Positions 30,430 through 40,114 of a stretch of 64,000 bases of DNA are shown piece by piece. The notes under the pieces are model-generated. The model was not told the origin of the DNA. It did not search any database and saw nothing but the letters and a program-made list of their open reading frames with translations. This DNA is from Lumbricus terrestris (lineage: Eukaryota > Annelida > Clitellata > Crassiclitellata > Lumbricidae), in the NCBI GenBank assembly GCA_949752735.1, contig OX457047.1:9110165-9174164 (forward strand), in the 5' to 3' direction. The first letter of the stretch is position 1. Every line of letters begins with the position of its first letter. Made by a program: the position numbers and the translations under genes.

Positions 30430-32262
30430 TGCTTTTTCAACTGCTGACTTAAACTCATGTGAACTGGATCCCATACCCCATTTGTTATTAATGACATTTT
30501 GGACTATTTTAGCCCCGTTTTGGTCCATTTGTTCAATAGGTCCCTCTCTGAAGGTTGCATCCCTCCCTCACAGAAACGGCCCTTGCCTTTCTTTCCCTCA
30601 AAAAGCCTAACCTTGACGCCAACCTCTGCCAAAATTATCGGCCTTTCTCAAATCTCTCCTTTCTTTCTAAGGCACTTGAACGTCTTGTCTCTCTGCAGTT
30701 TCTGCCTTACCTTGAGCAATCTTGTCTCCTTCCTGCAAATAAGTCCGGTTTTAGGGCCCACCATTCCATTGACACTGCTCTCCTCTACTCTCTACTATCA
30801 GAAAGTAAACTCTGCTGTTGATAGGTCTGCGCTTACTCTATTGGCCCTCTATGATGTCTCTCTTCAGCTTTTGATATGATGGATCACGATATCCTTCTCA
30901 GGCATCTTGAGACCTCCTATGGTGTCAAGGGCCTCCCCTGTCTTGGTTCTAGTCGTGTCTTTCTGAAAGAACCCAAAATGATTATATCTGGTGACTCTCG
31001 AACCCAATGGGTTAATGTTAATCTGGGTGTTCCTCAAGGTTCCGTTCTTGAGCCTCTCCTATTTATTCTTTACACAGCTGACATCTCTTCTCTTTTCCCG
31101 ATCTGTAGTGCTGCTTGCCATCTCTTTGCCGATGATGTCAAGGCGTTTGTTCATGGTCCCCCATCTTCTCAGCTGCTTTCAGTTGGCTTTATTGAATCTC
31201 TCACTAATCATCTCCACTCATGGATGTCTTCTAATCGCCTTTGGCTTAATACTACAAAGACTCAATTTATCTGGTTAGGTACTCCCCAGCAGGTTCAAAG
31301 CTTGATCTCACTCTTCTTTCTGAAAAATTCCCGCTGTTTTAATTCTCTTCGGGTCTGCGGTATCTGGGTGTTGTTCCTGATAGCTCACTTACCTTTACTG
31401 AGCATATTTTCAATCTGACACGCTCCTCATATTTTCATTTAAGACGTCTCAGAGTCATTCGTCGCTCTGTCTGATCCTCCATCTTCACTACCTTAATTCA
31501 TGTTCTCGAATTGACTACTGCAATGCTCTCCTCATTGGTCTGCCTAAAGTTCGTCTATCATCGATTCAGTCGGTTCTCAACTCAGCTGCTAGACTGATTG
31601 CCCGCCTCCTTCCCAAATACCCTCACATTTCTACCTTTATGTTTGATTAACTTCATCCGTGATCGCACGCAATTTAAGAACCTCACTCTGATCCTAAAAG
31701 CTCAAAGTGGTCTTGCCTCAAAATATATGACTAATGCTCTCAGTGGCGCCCGCAGGATTTTTTTTGTACGCACAGAAATTTTCGATGGAGGGACGAAGAG
31801 GGAAAAAATTTCGTTTGGGTCGCCGGAAGATGACTTTTTTTAGTCATCAACCTAGAATTTCCCAAAAACATACCTTTTCTATCCGCCGAAAAAACTTATG
31901 ACTTTTTTTAGTCATCGCGCTGTACGCACTTGCGTACGTGCGTACGTCTGCGGGCGCCGCTGAATGCTCTACTTCGTCCTCGCTCAGCTTCCTCCCATCG
32001 TCCATTTCGTTCATCCAACAGACTTGACCTTTTTCTTCCTCCGTCTAGAACTGCTATGGGCAATGGCTCAATCTCGATCATTTGCCTCAATTGGTCCTTC
32101 TCTCTGGAATGATTTTTCTCCTTCTGTTCGCTCTACACTTCTGTCTGGCTTTGTTTCTTCTTAAAACCTGCTTCTTCTCGCGGGGCCTTGAGTACTGGGA
32201 GCGCCTATGAAAGCTTCACCCTACTAGAGGCGCTTTATAAATGCTCAAATACAATACAATAA
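30430..32262 (+). mobile_element. L2/CR1-type LINE, RT region, second copy (split by a MITE)
   Basis: In shifting + frames I read PNLDANLCQNYRPFSNLSFL, SKALERLVSLQFLPYLE, FRAHHSID, LGVPQGSVLEPLLF, HLFADDVKAFVHG, SSNRLWLNTTKTQFIW and SSHRPFRSSNRLDLF. This copy keeps the FADD catalytic motif but has several frameshifts. The hAT-like MITE at 31741-31962 interrupts it, with reading resumed after the TSD. The 3' end carries GAGGCGCTTTATAAATG and ACAAT repeats at about 32225-32262. It is paralogous to 3244-4513. Confidence 0.88.
31741..31962. mobile_element. hAT-like MITE, CAGTGGCGCCCGCAGGAT termini, inserted in a LINE
   Basis: 222 bp, CAGTGGCGCCCGCAG to CTGCGGGCGCCGCTG, with the perfect octamer AATGCTCT on both sides (31733-31740, 31963-31970). 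Internal GATGACTTTTTTTAGTCATC (31829-31848) is a perfect hairpin and is echoed at about 31898-31916. A GTACGCACTTGCGTACGTGC tract precedes the right end. Confidence 0.92.
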
Positions 32263-32334
32263 TTAATCACACACCATCACCATTCTCAGGCTCCTCTATC
32301 CATCGCACATCGGGTTTTTCACTCGAAATTGAAG

Positions 32335-32473
32335 CAGTGTGAGAATTGTGGAAAAATAACTGGGGGTTGGACCATCATCCACTTGGAATTTGGGTGTAAA
32401 AACAGACTTTACTATGGGGCTCTTAGAAAGACTGGGGGTTGAAACCCCCCAACCCCCGGCAATTCTCACCCTG
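32335..32473. mobile_element. hAT-like MITE, CAGTGTGAGAATTG termini, copy 2
   Basis: 139 bp, CAGTGTGAGAATTG to CAATTCTCACCCTG, flanked by the perfect octamer AATTGAAG (32327-32334, 32474-32481). It is close to the copy at 19627-19768. Confidence 0.92.
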
Positions 32474-32481
32474 AATTGAAG

Positions 32482-33138
32482 TCATACCTCTTCAAGAACT
32501 CATCCTTTCTCATCTGAGCCTTCTCCTTCCAATTCTCCGCTCAGTCTACCCCGCCTTAGTAGCTGTTCTGCCCCTCTGATCCTACCGCGGCCGGGCCACC
32601 TTTGGACTGCTCTTACGGAAACCATTTTGATACAAGGCAGCGCTCGTCAATAAGCTGGTGCCCCGCGCTTGGCTTTCGAGTGACGCTGTAGAAGTTTGTA
32701 GATTAGGATCACGAAAGTAGGTCGCAAAAATGGCAATGATTTCCGCATTTCTGAGCCTTAAGACTTGGAGATAGAGCTCCTGCAACGATGACTTCAAAGG
32801 CATGGTGATACGTATACAGAATCAGAAAAGTGTATCAGTGGATCTCTCGTAATTATTGTGCTCGGTTCCTCACCGCACCTTGTATCTCTGCATTATCCTT
32901 CCATCGCCACATCAACCCTACCTAGTGTTTGATGTATATATACAGACATACGTAATTACGTATTTGGGAAATACATCTATTCGCAAATTTTTTATATGCT
33001 TTCGATTGCCAAAGTCTACAGTTTGGATGGTCGATGTGTTTATCAGACGCTATTGTTCATCTACAGATGTGTGCAACATGCAGTATTTTTGCGTCAACCG
33101 TCAACGAAAGTCCACTGAAATTGTCTTGTTGACTGAAC
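32482..33138. other. Intergenic stretch upstream of methyltransferase gene 2
   Basis: 32482-32590 (CTCTTCAAGAACTCATCC ... TAGTAGCTGTTCTGCCCC) is a LINE 3'-region remnant shared in reverse with 21680-21710. The minus strand at 32582-32700 (LESQARGTSLLT) resembles the + strand at 21495 (LESQAQGAPVYS), so these are copies of one repeat. 32830-33138 shows no feature and may include the promoter of gene 2. No TATA box is convincing. Confidence 0.4.
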
Positions 33139-33195
33139 ATGCGTAGATACATTGGACCGTTTTTGAAATGTTGCGTGTTGATGTCGGTGCTATAG
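33139..33195 (+). pseudogene. Decayed duplicate of METTL24-like first exon
   Basis: ATG CGT AGA TAC ... reads MRRYIGPFLKCCVLMSVL then TAG. Compare MRRHRKWFLICCVMSVL in the real exon 1 at 33627-33704. TGTTGCGTG and ATGTCGGTGCTA are shared base for base. A small insertion and the TAG inside the hydrophobic segment, with no donor following, make it a dead copy from a local duplication about 490 bp upstream. Confidence 0.75.
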
Positions 33196-33364
33196 CCTAT
33201 GTTGGTTCAAATCGACTGTGAGGGTCGAGTATTCAACTGCCCGCCACCAATAATAATTACTGCCTGCATAAGACTCTCAGCAAAAACACACCTTGCTACG
33301 TCACTGGAGCTTGCCTTGCTCATTTCGCTGTGAAGGAAGGAGCTTGTATGTATGAGCACTTATT

Positions 33365-33490
33365 TTAGCGTCCATTCAAGATTCGACTGAGAGTCTCTCC
33401 CGACTACAGCGCGGACACACTGAATCAGAGTTTCACGCCGAAGCGCATAGTAATTGCAAGTGAAGGACTTGCTCAAGATCTCTACGCGAT
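33365..33490 (-). mobile_element. tRNA-SINE fragment
   Basis: AGTCTCTCCCGACTACAGCG, TCACGCCGAAGCGC and TGAAGGACTTGCTCAAG match the minus-strand body of the SINE at 49313-49530. The tRNA-like head is absent. It lies between the dead and live first exons of gene 2. Confidence 0.6.
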
Positions 33491-33626
33491 GGTTTGAGAT
33501 CGATATATTTTCAGCTATATTCAATCGCTATGAGTGTACAAAATTGACTTCATTATCTGTTAAATGTTGTACATAGCTCCTGAATTTTTTAAATATAGGT
33601 GATCTTTTATGCAATGTTTTGTCTAG

Positions 33627-33704
33627 ATGACGAAGATGCGAAGACACAGAAAATGGTTTTTGATATGTTGCGTGATGTCGGTGCTAGCCTTTCTCCTGCT
33701 ACAT
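33627..33704 (+). CDS. METTL24-like gene 2, exon 1
   Basis: 26 codons from ATG at 33627 to CTACAT|GTAAGT. An in-frame TAG directly precedes the ATG, and a second in-frame ATG at 33636 begins the MRR motif shared with gene 3 and with the dead copy at 33139. It encodes a single hydrophobic signal-anchor segment. Intron phase is 0. Confidence 0.82.
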
Positions 33705-34803
33705 GTAAGTCAACCTCTCTATTCATTGCGTTTTATATAAGAAACTAGCTGATCTACCCGGCGTTGCCCGGGAAATTTCGATTTTTAGTTCCCAGCCACG
33801 CCTGACCCCGCTCCCACGCCGCCCTTCTCACCTCGTCTTACATCGGCCCCAACCCGGTCCCACTCTGGTCGCCATTCCCACCTCGTCTTCTTCCATCGGC
33901 CCCAACCCGGTCCAACCACTTTGAGTGCCCAGCGTTGCCCGTGACATTTAGGTTTTCGGTCCAACCCAACTCACACCCATCCATGTTTGCGCTATAGTCA
34001 GCATTTTTGCGAAACCGCGTGTCAAAAGATCTGCCCTCGTCTAAAAATGAGGTTAAAAATCTATTGGTTCGTTAAAAACCGATCGGCGAAAACTATTGCG
34101 TCTTAAATAGGCTAGTGATAGATATACGGTATAAATATTAATTAACGGCACAAAGCGCTATAATTTTAAAATCGGCCGTGACGTCATTAATGTACTGGTT
34201 TCAATCAAATATATCATCGATGGTTTCAATGTCTGTTGAAAATATGGTTGAAACTGAAAGCAAATGGCGTCTTAAACACAGCGTTAGGATTGGATGGAAA
34301 ATGAAATGTTTCAATCTCGGGAAACGGTAAGATTTTTGGATCGCGAAGCCCGATAGTGTTCCCCGGTGATGCTAAAAAGTATTTTTGTAAATATTGAGAA
34401 AAATCGGTCGGGTGGATAAGAAGAAAATTGGTTCATTAAAATGTTACGACTTGTATTTTATAGGTTTAGATGTCAGGTCTTGTAAGGTCAGACAACGTTG
34501 CGTTAGATAATGTACTGAAAATCTTAGAATATTTCTCAGCACCTACAAAAGTCACGGTCAGGGAGACCAGCTTATTTATTTTCTGACAATTTATGCCAAC
34601 TGCCGTCCGCAATAACTAAATTGATTTATCCGTGCCAGGCCAAACGGGGGAGGTGAAGCTGAGGAGTTAGCATGGTGCCTACGATGTGAATCAGTGATGA
34701 TGATGGTTGTATGACAGTGCTGGAGTAGAATCAGGATAATATTATTGGTTAAAGAATTCGGTTTCAAGTCGTTAGTGAGTACGTGTGTGTGCATGCGCGT
34801 AAG

Positions 34804-34867
<64 letters not shown>

Positions 34868-36943
34868 ACTGTGCTTATGCGTGTGTGTGCATATGTGCGC
34901 GCGCGCGTGAGTGTACGTGTGTACGCGCGCACGTGTGCATGTGCTGTAAAATTAACTTTCTATAGTGGTTTTGCCATAAAGATTGCTTTTGGCGATATCT
35001 TGTGGCCAATAAGTGAACAATCCAATGCATTGACACTGTCTCCATTCGATTTGTACGATGATAATTATCTTATCATTGGCGCAATCTGAAGATATCCGAA
35101 GAGCTTTTGTAGAAAATTCATTCTTTTGGCGCCGCCTATCGATTGCATAAGAAATTAATTCCCCAATGAGATCAACATTTTACTCAATTATAAAATTTAA
35201 TATTCAAATATTGATAAATTGATGTAATTCCGAAGAAATAAGATGTATTCAATTGGTATCTTCCATGTATTTCAGGAAATGAAATAAAATCTATAATTTC
35301 AATAAATGCAGTGCTTGTTAGACATCTTAATTTCATGTGTCACGAAAATTATACTGCTAAACTGAATTTACGCAGAAATACTGCTGCTTCTGAGAGGGAG
35401 TGGCACAGAGCGCTCCATTTGTACTTCCGGTACGCTAGGAAGCCAGTGTAATCATCCGGTTGTTCCAGGAACTTGACTACTTTTCCGGTGAGGGCTGCAT
35501 TTTCGGTTCCGCATTTTCGGTTCCGCATTTCCGTTTCCGCATTTTAGGTGTACTTTGAGCTAGGATTAGGATTAGGGGTTGAGTCCTTGACCTCGGCCTC
35601 ATCCTACTCACCTTGACCTCATTTAAGTAATAACCATTATCTGTCAGGTCATGGTTCTTACATAATCAGAACATTGACCTGATTATGTAAGAACCATGAC
35701 CTAATTACGTAATAGCCATAACCTGATTACATCATCACCTTGACCTTTGACCTTGGCCTTTCATCTAGGGCGTCATTTGACTTAGAATAACCTGAAAGTA
35801 ACAGTTTAACAGCTAGGTTTACTGTTGTTTTTGAAGAGAAAGATTGATGGTGACCTCATCTTTATCGAAGGCACGAGACCTGATCATCACGCGTCAGAAG
35901 TCTTTCATGAATCGATGACGGATAAGGAGGCTGACATGCCTTTCATCCAGTAAATAACTGATTTGATTCGATTGATCCGTTTTTAATCACGATAGCCAGA
36001 CCATGAGCTACATGTGTAAAATTGTGTGCGGCTATGGCTCGGTCCCGATTCTTTACCTCAGTTGGTCCATCTCTGCGAAATACGCTTTCCCAATCTACTC
36101 GATCTCAAATTCCAGCTGGCAACCCCTCTTCTTCATTTTCTTTGACCAAAACCTATTTCTTCTCTCGTGGCTTTGCGCACTGAGAGCGACTCTGAGCGGT
36201 GCACCCTAATAGAAATATTTTAGTGGCCGCTGTAGGCCTATGGATGTATTCATCGACTGTGGTCGAACGTGTCTCAAAACAGTTTATTACATAATGGAAA
36301 CCAGTAGACTAGCTCTTGTGGATACTGCTTGCAGTTGGCTTAAAGGAAAGATACGGTCCACGCAACCCAAACAGGAAACACCTGCCGTGGGTATAGGGAG
36401 TCAGGAAGAAACTCGCATTAAATATGGTTGCATGACAAAATAGGCCTACCGTAAACGCGATGGACAAAAAGGTGGTGGCATTCAGCATCTGAAAAATATT
36501 TATGTCATGAGTAAAGTAAAGCTAAACTTGTTAGACTCTAGCAAGTTTGGCTTTACTTTACCCATGATCAAAATATTTTTCAGATGCTTTTGTCTAACAG
36601 TTTGAGTCTTTGAGAGTGTTTTATGTTGGTCCCGAAATCTCTTATCTGTTGCATGACGACGAAACCCGCTGAGCTTCCCGCTGAAGTGACTTTTTAGCAA
36701 CGTCTTGTGTCTTACGAAAGCAACTAATTATTATATAGAACTAGAACAAATCAGGTTTGATTACACGAGATTAGCTGGAATCTGATGACACCAGAGGAAA
36801 ATCATATCAAATTCGAATTGGATCGATTTGGAAAATCAGTTTAGATAATATTTCACTTCCTTATCTTAATGAAGAATTTTTTTACAAAATGCTTCCAAAG
36901 ATATACCGTGTTACAGCTTGTCAACCTGATTTCCACTTAAATG

Positions 36944-36997
<54 letters not shown>

Positions 36998-37545
36998 TCT
37001 TGTCTAGGTTTTTATCGAGACGCCACGTAACGTGTAAGAAGAGAATGCGCCTTGGCAATATAAAGGATGGAGGATGGGACATGTGCATCGCTGAACCATA
37101 CCGTCCTCAGCAGCCGTGCCTTGTCTACTCGTTTGGGTGAGTTTAATAGATGGATGGACGGACGGACAGACGAATGAGAGCATGGACAAGTGGACGAATG
37201 CAAGGAGCGGATGGACAGATGATTCAATTAATCATTCAATCGGTCAGCCTTCAATCATGTCTTTATATCGATCTGTATTTCGATCTGTATTTCGATCTGT
37301 ATAGAAATGCCTATCTGACAGTTGACTACCTATACCTGATTATCGTTCAGCGTATATGATTTATTGAATATATCTTTAGTTAGACAGAGACCGACAGCAG
37401 CTGGACAGGTGACAGTTCTTTAGCAAGAAGACACTCGGCCAATTAAATTCCCAAGAAAAAAACTCCTATCAATAGGGTCTAACCTCATTGAACAACAACT
37501 ATATCGTGGAAATTAATTCCATACGGAACTCAGGACAATTTCGAC

Positions 37546-37589
<44 letters not shown>

Positions 37590-38848
37590 TCATTCCTCTT
37601 TCCTCTACCAACGTATTTCTTTAACGATACAACGTTTTAACGCGATCGCATTCCGAGGCACTTTCGATGATCAAGACAACGAAGAGTAGGGTCATTCTGG
37701 ACTAGTTTTTAACCAATAGTTAGTAATGAAGTCCCTGAGGGATCCTAAATACCTCGGGGCAAAAAAAATTTAAAAAAAAATAAAATAAAAAAAATAAATA
37801 ATAATAATAATAATAATAATAATAATCAGTTACAAGCTCAGCACATTAAGAAATGCTGGACATATCTTATTTCTTATTCAATGCTCTTCTTACCGTAACC
37901 AAAGATATATTCTATTATGCACCCCGGTCTATGGAGTTAGGATCAAACGCCAGCGAGTCTAACAAGTAACAATACCGTAAATGCTGCTTGAGAAAAGCTC
38001 ATCTGGAGGCCACTCGTCCAATTTTTAGTACTCATCTGGGCGTAATAAAATGTCATCGTTTTCTTCGTCGTAGTCTACTTCGTCGTATTAAGCACAGTTG
38101 AAACTAAGACCCGTTTAGAATGTAGCCTATAGTTGAAATAGTGGGCGATTATTTTGACGCCCGATCAATGAAAGATTGTCTGATTTGAATTGCAGGATAA
38201 ACAACGACTTCAGTTTTGATGACGCGGTGAACAGGACTTTTGGATGCACAGTGCGAAGCTTCGATCCCAGGTAAGTCTTATAAAGTGATGTTTGTATGTG
38301 CACTTGTTACATCGCCCCTTCAAGCAGTGGCGGCGCTAGGGGGGGCTGGAGGGCTAAGCCCCCCCTACAAGAGGCTCAGCCCCCCCTAAAAAAGGGCCAT
38401 CCGAAATTTTTTACAGGGGAATATCCACGATTTTGGGCTGACGACAAAAAAAGTCGTCAGAAATTTTGGCGGCAAAAATGAAATATTCTCATGAGATTTC
38501 GGCCGATGACTAAAAAAAAAATTTTGGCGGCGAAAATGGAATATTTTCATGAGATTTCGGTCGAGGCTTCAGCCCCCCGAAATTGAAATCCTGGCGCCGC
38601 CACTGCTACTCAGAGGCGCTCCCGACTGCAGAGCGGACACTTAATCGGAGTTTCACACCGAAGCGCTGAGCAATTGCGAGTGAAGGCCTTGCCCAAGGTC
38701 CATACGCGGCGACTTGAGGTGGATTCGAACCTTGCTTGCTTCAAGGCAACGACACCACCACTACACCACTGTGCCCCACAAATATATTGACCTTTTATTG
38801 GAATGTTCAATGTATGTAATAATAATAACAATAATGATGATGATGATG

Positions 38849-38900
<52 letters not shown>

Positions 38901-38929
38901 TAATAATGATGATGATGATAATAATAATG

Positions 38930-38974
<45 letters not shown>

Positions 38975-39166
38975 TAAAAAATTAAAAAAAATAATAATAT
39001 AATAATAATAATAATAACAATGATAATGATGATGATGATAATAATAATAGTAATAATAATAAATATAAAAAAAATAATAATAATGATAATAATAATAATA
39101 CTATTTATTGTTTTTAAAGCCTGAGGGACCATATATACCTCGGGCGCAAAAAATAAAAAATAAATA

Positions 39167-39202
<36 letters not shown>

Positions 39203-40083
39203 AAATAAGGCTCCTACGGTTAAATTTTTCCCCTTTAGTGAAAATCTGGTTGACAGACCGCAACCATTTTCGGCCAGGAATGCCTGCAGTATAACAGGTA
39301 TCTTTTTAATTTTTTTATTTAAACACTGAATACATCCACCGATCGGAACTCAAGTGTACATGTATAGTGGTGACGTCGTTGCCTTGAAGCCGGAAGGTTC
39401 GAGGTTAATTATGATGGATTCATTGATTCTTGGTCATAGATTTCTTGGTTCTACTGCACAGGGTGTCCCTGTTGTACACAAAGCCAGAACCTTCATAGTG
39501 CTGTATATAGATGATGCGGCCATGGCCAAAATTTCTGGAGTAGATTTCTCTGAGTCTTTTTCACCCTCTTTGCTCTATTCAGAAAACCATTAAGCTCGGT
39601 CTCATAGAATCTTCTGTGTTTGTACATCTATATCATCGTCTGTGGGTCATGCAGTCTCTCTTTCAGTCTGTCTCTTTGTCTGTCTGTCTGCAGCATGAAC
39701 ACTACTGACTACCAGCGAAGTGACAACGAATGGTTCTACCGGATTGGAATTGGTGGTAAAGACGAATTGAATTCAGCTGGGTGGAAAATCAAGACACTGT
39801 CATCGCTAGTGGCACAATTCAACGATTCAAATGCAAGTCTTCATTTTTCCTACAACAACCTTAATAGGATTAACACAGCATATTGACAGAAAATTGTACT
39901 CCATCATAGGCGTGCACTAATTTAAAAAGACGTATGCGATGTCCATTATCGTTAAATTGATGCTTACCGATTTTTGTGCTGGTCAAGCGATTTGTTGTTT
40001 TCAGAAAACTATAGTCTGCAACAAATTGCATGTGGGATATATTTACATTTTCACTGTTTTTGTGCTTATTTCGATGCTCTTAA

Positions 40084-40114
<31 letters not shown>

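Noticed and set aside
34591..35089. Thr-His and Cys-Val repeat ORFs
   Set aside because: They come from the (GT)n run and the alternating purine-pyrimidine tract beside it.
38610..39201. Poly-Asn, poly-Ile and poly-Leu ORFs
   Set aside because: Products of the AAT/ATT microsatellite in intron 4 of gene 2. The first part overlaps a SINE head.
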